Shown here one piece after another: positions 28,539-37,714 of a DNA stretch of 64,000 bases (position 1 is the first letter of the stretch; the number at the start of each line of letters is the position of its first letter). The DNA is taken from assembly GCF_029433295.1 (NCBI RefSeq), contig NZ_JAQTHV010000003.1, positions 434,001 through 498,000 of the forward strand, read 5' to 3'. The notes below the pieces were generated by a model. That model saw nothing but the letters and a program-made list of their open reading frames with translations, was not told the origin of the DNA and ran no database searches. The stretch is from Bifidobacterium sp. ESL0784 (GTDB lineage Bacteria > Actinomycetota > Actinomycetes > Actinomycetales > Bifidobacteriaceae). The translations under genes were made by a program, and so were the position numbers.

Positions 28539-29876
28539 TTAGAGCTTGGGCAGGAACTTCTCCAGTTCATAGCGGGTGACTTGGCGGCGATAATCGTCCC
28601 ATTCCTGGCGCTTGTTGCGCAGGAAGTACTCGAAGACGTGCTCGCCCAGAACGCCGGCGACGAAATCGGACTTCTCCATCACCTTAAGCGCCTCGTCAAG
28701 ATTCTCCGGCAACGGCTCGATGCCCATGGCCTTGCGTTCGGCGTCAGTCAGATCCCAGACCGCGTCGCTGGTCGGCTCGCACAACGTCATCTTCTGCTCA
28801 ACACCGTCGAGACCGCTAGCCAGAAGCACCGAGAACGCCAGATACGGGTTGGCCACCGGATCCAGCGCGCGGTATTCCATACGAGCCGAATTGCCCTTGC
28901 CGGGCTTATACTGCGGGATACGCAGCAGTGCCGAACGGTTGTTATGGCCCCAGCAGACGTAGCTCGGGGCCTCGTTGCCGCCCCAAAGACGTTTGTAGGA
29001 GTTGACGTACTGGTTGGTGATTGCGCTGATTTCGCGGGCATGGTAGAGGATGCCGGCGGCGAACTGGCGGGCGATCAGCGACATGTTGAATTCCTGCCCG
29101 GCTTCGTAGAAGGCATTGGAATCCCCCTCGAATAGGCTCAGGTGAGTGTGCATGCCGCTGCCAGGCTCGTCGGTAAGAGGCTTGGGCATGAAGCTGGCGT
29201 GAATGCCGCGCTCCAGCGAAATCTCCTTGACCACCGTGCGGAAGGTCATGATGTTGTCGCTGGTCGCCATCGCGTCGGCGTAGCGCAGGTCGATCTCGTT
29301 CTGGCCCGGTCCGACCTCGTGGTGCGAGTATTCGACGGAAATGCCCATCTGCTCAAGCATGTTGACGGCAGCACGACGGAAGTCCATCCCGGGACTGCGC
29401 GGCACGTGGTCGAAGTAGGTGCCGTAGTCGACGGGGGTGGGCGGCTTGCCCCAATCGTCCTGCTGTTCGAAAAGATAGAATTCGATTTCGGGGTGGACGT
29501 AGAAGGTGAAGCCCTTCTCCTTGGCCTTTTGAAGCTCCTGTTCCAAGACGTGGCGCGGATCGCCGAGCGACGGTTCACCGTCCGGGGTCAAGATGTTGCA
29601 GAACATGCGGGCGGTACCTTGCGGACCGTCGCGCCACGGCAACAGTTGGAAAGTGGAAGGGTCCGGCTTGACGATCATATCGTCTTCGGAGACGCGGGTC
29701 ATGCCTTCAATCGCCGAGCCGTCGAAGCCGAGGCCCTCCTCAAAGGCGTCCTCGAGTTCCGCAGGGGCGATAGCCACGGACTTCAACGTCCCCAGCACGT
29801 CGGTGAACCACAAACGAATAAAACGCACATCGCGTTCCTCGACGGTACGCAAGGCGAATTCCTGCTGTTTATCCAT
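28539..29876 (-). CDS. glnA: Glutamine synthetase type I
   Basis: GlnA makes glutamine from glutamate, ammonia and ATP. The 445-residue protein has the beta-grasp part (RFIRLWFTDVLGTLKS, FDGSAIEG) and the catalytic barrel with HPEIEFYLF, VGPGQNEIDLRY, GSGMHTHLSLFEG and RMEYRALDPVANPYLAFSVLLASGLDG. The length and the lack of the 25-residue insert fit the alpha subtype. At the adenylylation site, where regulated enzymes have NLYxL, it reads AVWDLTDAE, so the tyrosine is absent. It is the last gene of a run with hisA and hisH, which need glutamine. Confidence 0.95.
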   Translation of the reverse strand: MDKQQEFALRTVEERDVRFIRLWFTDVLGTLKSVAIAPAELEDAFEEGLGFDGSAIEGMTRVSEDDMIVKPDPSTFQLLPWRDGPQGTARMFCNILTPDGEPSLGDPRHVLEQELQKAKEKGFTFYVHPEIEFYLFEQQDDWGKPPTPVDYGTYFDHVPRSPGMDFRRAAVNMLEQMGISVEYSHHEVGPGQNEIDLRYADAMATSDNIMTFRTVVKEISLERGIHASFMPKPLTDEPGSGMHTHLSLFEGDSNAFYEAGQEFNMSLIARQFAAGILYHAREISAITNQYVNSYKRLWGGNEAPSYVCWGHNNRSALLRIPQYKPGKGNSARMEYRALDPVANPYLAFSVLLASGLDGVEQKMTLCEPTSDAVWDLTDAERKAMGIEPLPENLDEALKVMEKSDFVAGVLGEHVFEYFLRNKRQEWDDYRRQVTRYELEKFLPKL

Positions 29877-30101
29877 ATTCCTATGTTCTCACGGCATTAT
29901 TACATTCCAGTTAAACCATGAGTCGCGGGGATATTTTCGGAACTTTCCGCTTCAGGTTGCAGGAACGATTATTACTTTCCGACTTCAAATTAGCGAGAGA
30001 TTATCGAATCAAATAAAAAGTCGGTTGATAACAATTTCACATCGACGACATTCCACCGTTCCTGCTTTGCTGTCAACCAACCTTTTGGCTCTTCTACGAA
30101 A

Positions 30102-30758
30102 TTATCGACGCTCCCAAGCCTTTTCGATATCGTCGTACTTCAACGCACCGGTATTCGGCACCAGCAGCCTGGCATGGCCGAGCTCGTTGGGACTGCCGAC
30201 TCCTACCGAAAACGCTCCGGCGGTATTGATGGCGGTGATTCCGGCGACGGAATCCTCCAGGCCCACGCAATCTTCCGGCTTTTCGCCGATCTCGGAAGCC
30301 GCTTCCAGGAAAATGTCAGGGGCGGGCTTGCCGGCGGCCACTTTGCTCGGGTCGGCAATCGCGTCGAACGTATACGAGAGGCCAAGCTTCTCGAGGATGA
30401 ACGGGCCGTTCATACTTGCCGAAGCCAGCGAAAGCTTTATGCCATGCCGCTTCATCTGACCAATCAGCTCCGGGATGCCCGGGAGGATATCGGCCGAAGT
30501 AAGCCCCGCCAAAAGCCCACGGTATGCCTCGTTCTTTTCGGCGGCCAAGGCGTCAAACTCCTTTTGCGGCACCGAGACGCCAAGATAGTCCAGAATCACC
30601 TTGAGCGAATCCGCACGACTGACGCCCTTGGTCTTTTCCTCAAGTTCGTCGGGAAGCTCGCGGTCGAAATGGTCCCTGGCCAACTTGCGCCAAGCCTGAA
30701 AATGATAAACGGCGGTATCGGCAATTACACCGTCCAAATCAAAAAGCGCACCCTTCAT
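30102..30758 (-). CDS. pgmB: Beta-phosphoglucomutase (HAD superfamily)
   Basis: PgmB interconverts beta-glucose-1-phosphate and glucose-6-phosphate during maltose or trehalose phosphorolysis. The 218-residue HAD protein has motif I FDLDGVIADTAVYHFQAW with the nucleophile and acid aspartates, motif II SLASASMNGPFILEKLGL, the lysine in KPAPDIFLEAA and motif IV GLEDSVAGI. The DxDGV and SASxNxxxxLxxxGL patterns are specific for PgmB. AAGGAG precedes the ATG. No sugar phosphorylase gene is near; it sits between hisA and glnA, which looks like an insertion into the his region. Confidence 0.9.
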   Translation of the reverse strand: MKGALFDLDGVIADTAVYHFQAWRKLARDHFDRELPDELEEKTKGVSRADSLKVILDYLGVSVPQKEFDALAAEKNEAYRGLLAGLTSADILPGIPELIGQMKRHGIKLSLASASMNGPFILEKLGLSYTFDAIADPSKVAAGKPAPDIFLEAASEIGEKPEDCVGLEDSVAGITAINTAGAFSVGVGSPNELGHARLLVPNTGALKYDDIEKAWERR

Positions 30759-30974
30759 CGACTCCTTCTTTCTTTTACTCTTTTACGTTTATATTCAATA
30801 GAGAATAATACTCATTTCGCAATATTCGCATTATCGATTTGCGCTGAATTACCACAGGGGTATTCCAATCTGTTCCAATCTCGCAGCGCAAACTCTATTA
30901 CGAAGCAATATTCGGACCGGCTTTCTGCTCTGACCAACGAATCCGCCCGGTAAGCCTGTCTCAAGAGACCGACG

Positions 30975-31703
30975 TTACTTCTGTCCTACAACCGCGAGCG
31001 CCTCTTTGAGGGTGAAAGCATGGGCGTAAAGGGATTTTCCAAGGATTGCAGCATCCACACCGACATTTTCGAGCTCGGAAACCGCACGGATGTCATCGAG
31101 GCCGGAAATGCCGCCGGAAGCGGTGACATGGGCCGGCGTGCGTTCGGCGACCTCACGCAGCAACGTGAGGTTCGGGCCGTCCATCATGCCGTCATGGGCA
31201 ACGTCGGTGACCACGTAACGCTGGCAGCCGGCCTTATCGAGCATGGCCATGGTCTCGAACAGATCGCCGCCTTTGCTGGTCCATCCCCGACCGGCCAACG
31301 TGTGGCCTTTGACGTCGAGACTGATGGCCACCTTGTCGCCGTATTTCCTGATGATTCTGGCTGTCCACTCCGGGTTTTCCAACGCGGCGGTGCCGATATT
31401 GACGCGTGCGGCCCCGGCTGCGAAAACGGCTTCGAGACTTGCGTCGTCACGGATGCCGCCGCTCATCTCGATATGAACCTTGTCGCCGAGTTTTTCGCCG
31501 ATCTCGCGCAGTTTCGAGCGATTGTCGCCAGTGCCGAACGCAGCGTCGAGATCCACCAAATGAATCCAAGTCGCTCCCTCATCGAACCAAGTCTGTGCGG
31601 CCTCATACGGGCTGCCATAATCGGTTTCGGAGCCTGATTTGCCTTGGCGCAGGCGCACGGCCTTGCCGCCTCGGACATCAACGGCCGGAAGCAATGTCAG
31701 CAT
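30975..31703 (-). CDS. hisA: Phosphoribosyl isomerase HisA (possibly bifunctional PriA)
   Basis: HisA isomerises ProFAR to PRFAR, the fourth step of histidine synthesis. The 242-residue (beta-alpha)8 barrel has the catalytic aspartates in [15 protein letters not shown] and [16 protein letters not shown] and phosphate loops [10 protein letters not shown] and [11 protein letters not shown]. In several Actinobacteria the enzyme (PriA) also does the TrpF reaction; the sequence alone does not settle this. AAGGAG upstream supports ATG 31703. Confidence 0.93.
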   Translation of the reverse strand: MLTLLPAVDVRGGKAVRLRQGKSGSETDYGSPYEAAQTWFDEGATWIHLVDLDAAFGTGDNRSKLREIGEKLGDKVHIEMSGGIRDDASLEAVFAAGAARVNIGTAALENPEWTARIIRKYGDKVAISLDVKGHTLAGRGWTSKGGDLFETMAMLDKAGCQRYVVTDVAHDGMMDGPNLTLLREVAERTPAHVTASGGISGLDDIRAVSELENVGVDAAILGKSLYAHAFTLKEALAVVGQK

Positions 31704-31818
31704 GTTTTCTCCTTGAATTGAAGTTTCATATTCCTTCTATCAACGCTCAGCATGGAATGCACATTTGCAGGCTCCGCATTTCCCGAATCCCGCATTACCG
31801 CACCGCTGAATCTCTACG

Positions 31819-32517
31819 TTACAGCGTCGCGGCCCAGTTCTTGAGCAACTGGGCACCCGCCTCCCCCGATTTTTCGGGGTGGAACTGGGTGGCCGAAAGC
31901 GGGCCACGCTCGTAGGACGCCACGAAATGACTACGTCCGTAATCGCAAAAACCGACCTTTTGCGTATCGACATCATCAATGGAAGATTGTGCATGGCCAT
32001 GATAGCCATCTATTCCCGAGGCCACGAAACTCGCGCCCGTGACAGGCTTCGCCGGAATGGAAGCACCCATTGCCGCATACGAATGGACGAAATAGAACCG
32101 CTCATTCTCAAGTCCATGCAAAATCGCCGAATCGGCGGGAGCACTGATTGTATCCCAGCCCATGTGTGGGACGACATCCGCGTCAAGCAGATCGACGCTG
32201 CCATCAATGACGTCCAGGCCGTCACTGACCTTGCCGCCTTCAGTGCCCTGACTGAACATGATCTGCAAGCCGACGCACACGCCAAGCACCGGACGTCCCG
32301 CGAACAGGCGATTGAGTATGACCTGATCGCCACCGACCGCCTTGAGCCCGTCCATGCATGCGGCGAAAGCACCTACACCGGGCACCACCAGTCCATCGGC
32401 CTCGAGCGCCTGACGACGATTGCTGGTCAGGGTCGGCTCAAGCCCGATATGCGCCAGTGCGCGCATCATCGAGCGCACGTTGCCAAAGCCGTAATCGAAC
32501 ACCACCACTGCGGTCAT
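31819..32517 (-). CDS. hisH: Imidazole glycerol phosphate synthase, glutaminase subunit
   Basis: HisH releases ammonia from glutamine and passes it to HisF. The 232-residue class I amidotransferase has the oxyanion and nucleophile motif GVCVGLQIMF, DVVPHMGWDTI, FVHSYA and the His-Glu pair in TQFHPEKSGEAG. An insert of about 20 residues near SIDDVDTQKVG lengthens it slightly over typical HisH. HisF is not in the window. It lies in the minus-strand his run, 150 bp after the acidic hypothetical gene. Confidence 0.94.
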   Translation of the reverse strand: MTAVVVFDYGFGNVRSMMRALAHIGLEPTLTSNRRQALEADGLVVPGVGAFAACMDGLKAVGGDQVILNRLFAGRPVLGVCVGLQIMFSQGTEGGKVSDGLDVIDGSVDLLDADVVPHMGWDTISAPADSAILHGLENERFYFVHSYAAMGASIPAKPVTGASFVASGIDGYHGHAQSSIDDVDTQKVGFCDYGRSHFVASYERGPLSATQFHPEKSGEAGAQLLKNWAATL

Positions 32518-32667
32518 TGCCTGTTCCCCGTTTCCCTACATTTGTCTGGTTGTTTCTAAGTATCGCCCGGATTACCGCAAACCGTCGCCATCATTCACCA
32601 TACGATACGGAATAATTTAAAATGCGGCCTGGCGGCAGATTTCCAGCCCATGAGAACGAATCATCGC

Positions 32668-33558
32668 TCATTCAATATTCGGCTTACCGCTCCCACGCGA
32701 ACGTGTATGGTCGGCAATCACCTCGAACGCCTTCTTACGGTCGAAATCGGCGGTCGCCACCACACGCACGCCCTGCTCCTTGAGTCCGGCGACATCGGTG
32801 ATGCCAAGCATCAGGTCTTCGACACAGCTGGGCGCAGTGGTGAAGAGCATCGGCGGCGCGAACTGCTGACCCGGTTCACCGGCCATATAAAGCGTTGAGA
32901 CGAGTTTGTCCGCGCGGTTGACCGACAGCACCGCAGGCATACCATTGACCACGCCGGTAAGGTCCTTGGCCGCACCTTCGGGGGCGTCGCCATCCAGGTT
33001 ATGCAGAATGGCCACGGCTCCGTTTTCATCGGCCACGCAGTCGGCGGAAATGTCCGCGATCTGGCAGAACGCAGCTAGCAGATCCGCTGAAATCAGCCTG
33101 GTGATAAGTATGGCGACCTTGGCACGGTTGCCGATAAGCCCTTCGAGCTCCTCGTCGAAGTTCATTTTGTCGAGTTCGTCGGTAATCCTTCGGTCGGATT
33201 GTTCGGCACTGTCATCGACACCGTCGAGCGAAGAATCAGTGCCATTCATACCGGGATTTTCAGAGCTTCTGCCGTCATCGTCCATACCGACATTTTTGCC
33301 ATCGGGATCGTCTGCGAATTCCTTCTCGAATCCCGCGAGCGCCTTCTCCAGTTCTTCGTCGCTGAACAGGCCGCCGTTATCGTCGTTTGAATCAGCGGAA
33401 CCATTGACGTTGTCAGAATCGCCAAAACCCTTGGAACCTTTCGTATTGGCGAAATTATCGGCAGAGTCGGAACCGCTGACGTTATCAGCGTCGTCTGAGT
33501 TGTTAAAATTCTTAAAGTCGTCGTTCTCTTTGCTATCATCGCGACGTTCGCTCATCAC
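32668..33558 (-). CDS. Unknown acidic protein of the his operon
   Basis: I do not recognise this 296-residue protein. Residues 1-130 are strongly acidic and low-complexity, rich in Asp, Ser, Asn and Gly with repeated DSxDN-like units, and almost certainly disordered. The second half is a compact alpha/beta domain ([68 protein letters not shown]). It has no signal peptide or membrane segment. The start overlaps the hisB stop by four bases (GTGA; ATG 33555 is an alternative), so it is translated together with hisB. The position suggests a role tied to histidine synthesis, but nothing in it shows an activity. Confidence 0.8.
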   Translation of the reverse strand: MMSERRDDSKENDDFKNFNNSDDADNVSGSDSADNFANTKGSKGFGDSDNVNGSADSNDDNGGLFSDEELEKALAGFEKEFADDPDGKNVGMDDDGRSSENPGMNGTDSSLDGVDDSAEQSDRRITDELDKMNFDEELEGLIGNRAKVAILITRLISADLLAAFCQIADISADCVADENGAVAILHNLDGDAPEGAAKDLTGVVNGMPAVLSVNRADKLVSTLYMAGEPGQQFAPPMLFTTAPSCVEDLMLGITDVAGLKEQGVRVVATADFDRKKAFEVIADHTRSRGSGKPNIE

Positions 33559-34157
33559 AGCGCCCCTTTCGTGCTGGGGATGATGCCGGCGATACGAGGG
33601 TCCGGCTCGCAGGCGAAACGCAACGCACGGGCAAGCGCTTTGAACTCGGCTTCAGCGATATGGTGGGGGTCACGCCCTGCGAGCACCGTCATGTGCAGGC
33701 AGAGGTCGGCGTGGAAGGCGATGGATTCCATGACGTGACGGACCAACGAACCGGTGAAATGCCCGCCGATCATGGCGTATTCGAACCCTTCCGGCTCCCC
33801 GGTGCACACCGCATACGGGCGCCCGGAAATGTCGACCACCGCACGAGCGAGCGCCTCGTCCAGCGGCACAGTGGCATCGGCGAACCGACGGATACCGCGC
33901 TTGTCCCCCAGTGCTTGCTTCAGCGCCTCACCGAAGACGATGGCCGTGTCCTCGACGGTATGATGCACATCGATGTCGGTGTCGCCGCTGGCCCGGATTT
34001 TGAGGTCGATCAGCGAATGCTTGCCGAGCGCGGTCATCATATGGTTGTAGAAAGGCACCGTCGTTTCGATGTCGGTTTTGCCGGTGCCGTCGAGATTCAG
34101 ACTCAGTTCGACTTTGGATTCGCTGGTCTCGCGCACTATTGTCGCCGTTCTTGCCAT
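33555..34157 (-). CDS. hisB: Imidazoleglycerol-phosphate dehydratase
   Basis: HisB dehydrates imidazole glycerol phosphate to imidazole acetol phosphate. The 200-residue monofunctional enzyme (no phosphatase domain) has the two half-repeats with metal-binding motifs [13 protein letters not shown] and [17 protein letters not shown], plus [21 protein letters not shown] 34157 with AAAGGAG upstream is used; the open frame continues 17 codons further. It is 237 bp from hisC, enough for a separate promoter. Confidence 0.95.
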   Translation of the reverse strand: MARTATIVRETSESKVELSLNLDGTGKTDIETTVPFYNHMMTALGKHSLIDLKIRASGDTDIDVHHTVEDTAIVFGEALKQALGDKRGIRRFADATVPLDEALARAVVDISGRPYAVCTGEPEGFEYAMIGGHFTGSLVRHVMESIAFHADLCLHMTVLAGRDPHHIAEAEFKALARALRFACEPDPRIAGIIPSTKGAL

Positions 34158-34394
34158 ACCCGCTCCTTTATCGCTGGTTCGCACACATTTCAAAGCTTCT
34201 ACCATCATAATTCATTACAAAGTCAAGCGAAAACCATATGCATTACAATAATGTGTAAGAAAGATTTATCATTGTCGGAACCGTAATTCGCACCTGCTAT
34301 ACAAATCGCACTGACCAACGTATACAACACAAAACATGGCGCAACAACGACCTTGATTCGTCTCTATGCTGCAAATTACGAATCACAATAACAG

Positions 34395-35558
34395 TTATTG
34401 GTTTCCAAGTTCTGTCAGCACTTCCGTCAACGCCTCACGGAAACGGGCCATCTCCTCGTCGGTGCCCATGCAAACACGCAACCAGCCGTCCGGGCCAACC
34501 ACACGAATCAGGACGCCACGCTTCAGGAGCTCGTCGAAAATGCGGTCACGGTCTTCAAACGAACCGCCGAAGAGGACAAAGTTGGACTGGGAATCCGCGA
34601 CCTGAAGCGGCTTGCCGTGCCAAGTCTGGGTTTTAAGCCACTCGGCAGTGGTTTCACGAATCTCGCGCAGGTGTTTCACCTGGCTCAGCTGCTCGTCGGT
34701 GTGTTTGAATGCTGCGAGTGCCGTGGCCTGCGTGACGGCAGAAAGATGATAGGGCATGCGCACGATGCGAACGCAGTCGACGATGCCATGGTCGGCGGCC
34801 AGATAACCCACACGAGCGCCTGCAAAAGCGAAAGCCTTGCTCATGGTGCGACTTACGGCAAGGTTCGGGTATTTTGCAAGCAATTGCAACGCCGTCGGTG
34901 TGCCAGGAGTACGGAATTCGATATAGGCCTCATCCACCACGACCACCGGATGCACACCTTCTGCGGCTCCCTCGACCTTGGCGTTTTGCGCGGCTTTGAG
35001 CACGGCTTCGAGCTGATCCATCGGCAGGATAGTGCCAGTAGGATTATTGGGACTGGTCAACAGAATAATCGATGGCTGCTCACGTTCCATGGCGTCCAGC
35101 AAAGCCTCAAGATTCAGCGAGAAATCAGCGTTGCGCTTCACCGTAATCCATTTGGTAAACGTGTCACGCGCATATTCGGGATACATAGAATAGGTCGGAT
35201 CGGCGCCCAACGCCTTGCGTCCCGGGCCGCCAAAGGCCTGGAAGAGCTGGAGCATGATCTCGTTGCTGCCATTGGCGCCCCACAGCTGCTCGACGCCGAG
35301 TTTCACACCGGATTCACGCTCAAGATAGTCCGAGAAGGCCTGCCGCAGCTCGGTGTGCTCGCGGTCGGGATAACGGTTCAAGGTCGGGGCAACCTTACGG
35401 ACATCCTCAGCGATCTCATCGACCACGGCAGGCACCGGCTGGTACGGGTTCTCGTTCACATTCAGACAAACCGGCACATCGAGTTGTGGCGCCCCGTACG
35501 GCACTTCGCCGATGAGATCGTTGCGCAACGGCAGATCTTGTGGAATCGAATTGGTCAT
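34395..35558 (-). CDS. hisC: Histidinol-phosphate aminotransferase
   Basis: A PLP-dependent class I/II aminotransferase that converts imidazole acetol phosphate to histidinol phosphate. In the 387-residue protein the expected motifs appear: NVNENPYQP, NRYPDREHTELRQAF, WGANGSNEIMLQLFQAFGGPG, LTSPNNPTGT, VVDEAYIEF and the PLP lysine in SRTMSKAFAFAGARVGYL. A ribosome binding site, AAGAGGAA, precedes the ATG. The gene ends in a 15-bp palindrome (CAATAACTGTTATTG) that spans its stop codon. Confidence 0.95.
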   Translation of the reverse strand: MTNSIPQDLPLRNDLIGEVPYGAPQLDVPVCLNVNENPYQPVPAVVDEIAEDVRKVAPTLNRYPDREHTELRQAFSDYLERESGVKLGVEQLWGANGSNEIMLQLFQAFGGPGRKALGADPTYSMYPEYARDTFTKWITVKRNADFSLNLEALLDAMEREQPSIILLTSPNNPTGTILPMDQLEAVLKAAQNAKVEGAAEGVHPVVVVDEAYIEFRTPGTPTALQLLAKYPNLAVSRTMSKAFAFAGARVGYLAADHGIVDCVRIVRMPYHLSAVTQATALAAFKHTDEQLSQVKHLREIRETTAEWLKTQTWHGKPLQVADSQSNFVLFGGSFEDRDRIFDELLKRGVLIRVVGPDGWLRVCMGTDEEMARFREALTEVLTELGNQ

Positions 35559-35634
35559 GATATTCCTCTTAACTTTTTATACTAATCGGCCATTATGGCA
35601 ATCATACGGCAATCCGGCATGAATCCTGTTAATT

Positions 35635-36033
35635 CTAAAAAGGCTGTCTGGCTATTAAGAACGCATTGTCGATATGATTGAAGCCCAGTTTCGGATAGTA
35701 TTCCATCGCACTTTGCGCGGCCAGCAACACCAACGAAACATCCGATCCAAGCTGACGACGGAGTCTGTCCACCAGTCCAGAACCAATGCCCTGACGCTGA
35801 TAATCCTTGTCGACTGCCAGATCCGAGAGATAACAGGCATAGCTGAAATCGGTCAGGGCGCGTGCCACGCCGACAAGACATTCGCCTTCCCACGCCGTCC
35901 ATAAAACATCGGCATTGTCGAGCATTTCCTGCAACCTAGCCAAATCGTTGGTGGGCCGGTGTATTCCAGATCGATCGAACACGCAAGCAAGTTGCTCAAC
36001 AGTGATGCTCCGTTCATGCGTATAGACGATCAT
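35635..36033 (-). CDS. GNAT-family N-acetyltransferase
   Basis: A 132-residue single-domain acetyltransferase. The core shows LVGVARALTDFSYACYLSDLAVDKDYQRQGIGSGLVDRL, where QRQGIG is the acetyl-CoA pyrophosphate loop, then VSLVLLAAQSAMEYYPKLGFNHIDNAF. It resembles small YhbS/ArgA-like GNATs; the substrate is unknown. GGGAGGGA lies upstream of the ATG. It lies between hisD and hisC, after a hairpin that should end hisD transcription, so it probably leads the hisC transcript. Confidence 0.88.
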   Translation of the reverse strand: MIVYTHERSITVEQLACVFDRSGIHRPTNDLARLQEMLDNADVLWTAWEGECLVGVARALTDFSYACYLSDLAVDKDYQRQGIGSGLVDRLRRQLGSDVSLVLLAAQSAMEYYPKLGFNHIDNAFLIARQPF

Positions 36034-36060
36034 ATCCGATTCCCTCCCAATAATTCAAAA

Positions 36061-36101
36061 GGCCTCGGGGCCAGCGGCTTCAGACCGCCGACCCCGAGGC
36101 C
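36061..36101 (-). terminator. Rho-independent terminator after hisD
   Basis: Perfect 10-bp arms GGCCTCGGGG (36061-36070) and CCCCGAGGCC (36092-36101) flank a 21-nt loop. On the minus strand the stem is followed by TTTTGAATT. It lies 14 bp past the hisD stop. The plus-strand side ends in CAAAAA, so it is directional for hisD. Confidence 0.75.
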
Positions 36102-36114
36102 AAAAACGAATAGC

Positions 36115-37512
36115 CTACTTGCGCAGGCCGGCCCTGCGCTCCTGTTCCTTGAGCGTGGCCTTATCGTACGGATCATCGACGAAGCGGCTCAGCACGCACT
36201 CGCCATGGGCAGGCAGGTCTTCGGAGACAGCGAAGGCATTGATCAACGAGGCCAGCGGCTTCAAGCCCTGCTCGTCGTATTCGATGACCTCGACCGGCTT
36301 CATGAAGGTGTGCACGCCGAGACCGCAAGCGAAGCGGGCGGTGCCGCCGGTGGGCAGCACGTGGTTGGAACCGGACATGTAATCGCCCAACGGAACCGGC
36401 GAATACGGGCCACGGAAGATGGCACCGGCGTTCTTGATGCGCGGCACAACCTCGTCCGGGTTCTCGGTCTGGATTTCCAAATGCTCGGCGGCGTAGGCGT
36501 TGGCTGCATCCACCGACTGGTCGAGCCCGTCGGTAAGGATGATGCCCGACTGACGGCCAGTCAGCGACGTGGCGACGCGCTCGTGCGACATGGTGCGTGG
36601 CACACGGTAATCAAGGCTCTCCTGGGTCTTCTTGGCCAATTCCTCGCTGTCGGTGATCAGAACGGAACCGGCGAGCTCATCATGCTCGGCCTGACCGATC
36701 AGATCGGCCGCGACCCAGCTCGGGTTGGCGGTCTTGTCCGCAAGAATGGCGATTTCGGTGGGTCCGGCGACCGCGTCGATGCCGACGATACCGGAGACCA
36801 TGCTCTTGGCCGTGGCCACGAAGATATTGCCCGGACCGGTAATTTTGTCGACCGGTTCGCAGAGCACTTCGCCGTCCTGCGGCTCCGAGCCGTTAGCGCC
36901 GTAAGCGAACATGGCGACGGCCTGCGCACCACCGACCGCATAGACCTCGTCTACGCCCAGGATGGCGCAGGTGGCAAGAATGGTCTTATTGGGCAAGCCG
37001 TCGTTGTCAGCGCTCGGAGGCGTGGCGATGGCCAGCGACGAGACGCCAGCGACCTGGGCCGGAACGGCGTTCATGATTACGGAAGTCGGATAGACCGCCT
37101 TGCCGCCGGGCACATACAGACCGACGCGCTCGACCGGAATCCAGCGTTCGGCGACGCGTGCACCTTCGGCCAGGTCGGTGTAGAAGTCCTTCGGCACCTG
37201 AGAGGCGCAGACCTTGCGAATACGACGCACCGATTCCTCGATGGCGGCGCGAACCTCAGGGTCCAGCTCTTCGAGCGCACTGCGCATCGCGTCAACGGGC
37301 ACACGCAGATGGTGCGGGCGAATGTGATCGAATTTCTCCTCGAAATCACGCAAGGCCGCAGCTCCACGGGCCTTGACATCGTCGAGGATAGGGCGCACAG
37401 CGCTGCTGGCTTCGTTCGTACCCATTTCGGCACGAGGCATAGCCTCCAGCATTTGCGCGCGAGTGAGGCGCTTTCCGCGCAGATCGATAATTCGCATGGT
37501 GTTATTTTCCAT
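36115..37512 (-). CDS. hisD: Histidinol dehydrogenase
   Basis: HisD oxidises histidinol to histidine in two NAD-dependent steps with zinc. The 465-residue protein carries FDHIRPHHLRVP, AERWIPVERVGLYVPGG, TPPSADN, DKITGPGNIFVATAKSMV, GPTEIAILAD, DLIGQAEHDELAGSVL, and the substrate and zinc region GPYSPVPLGDYMSGSNHVLPTGGTAR. ATG 37512 follows a weak AGG box; ATG 37497 (MRIIDLRG) is an alternative. It is first in the his run but is cut off from the rest by a terminator. Confidence 0.95.
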   Translation of the reverse strand: MENNTMRIIDLRGKRLTRAQMLEAMPRAEMGTNEASSAVRPILDDVKARGAAALRDFEEKFDHIRPHHLRVPVDAMRSALEELDPEVRAAIEESVRRIRKVCASQVPKDFYTDLAEGARVAERWIPVERVGLYVPGGKAVYPTSVIMNAVPAQVAGVSSLAIATPPSADNDGLPNKTILATCAILGVDEVYAVGGAQAVAMFAYGANGSEPQDGEVLCEPVDKITGPGNIFVATAKSMVSGIVGIDAVAGPTEIAILADKTANPSWVAADLIGQAEHDELAGSVLITDSEELAKKTQESLDYRVPRTMSHERVATSLTGRQSGIILTDGLDQSVDAANAYAAEHLEIQTENPDEVVPRIKNAGAIFRGPYSPVPLGDYMSGSNHVLPTGGTARFACGLGVHTFMKPVEVIEYDEQGLKPLASLINAFAVSEDLPAHGECVLSRFVDDPYDKATLKEQERRAGLRK

Positions 37513-37634
37513 ACCTGCAATCGTATTCGGCACAAGGCCTCAGTATGAGACACAACTCACATTCTGAGACCGATTGCCCATTTGGTTCGTTGCATTACAG
37601 TAAATCGTGTATATTATGCCAGAAACCGCTACAA

Positions 37635-37664
37635 GAGGGCCTCTTGGCATGCCAAGAGGCCCTC
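37635..37664. terminator. 30-bp perfect palindrome between dnaE and hisD
   Basis: GAGGGCCTCTTGGCA (37635-37649) is followed at once by its exact reverse complement (37650-37664). In RNA it would fold as a hairpin of about 13 bp with a 4-nt loop. It lies 50 bp past the dnaE stop, upstream of hisD. The following minus-strand sequence TTGTAGCGGTTTCT has only short T-runs. A dnaE terminator is most likely. Confidence 0.6.
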
Positions 37665-37714
37665 GAACGAGACGATTGGCATGTCCAATGAAGCACGGCC
37701 AACCATAACAAAAT

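Noticed and set aside
30759..30974. Riboswitch or T-box in the his/pgmB intergenic regions
   Set aside because: Intervals here and upstream of hisD are short and I found no conserved T-box or riboswitch core.
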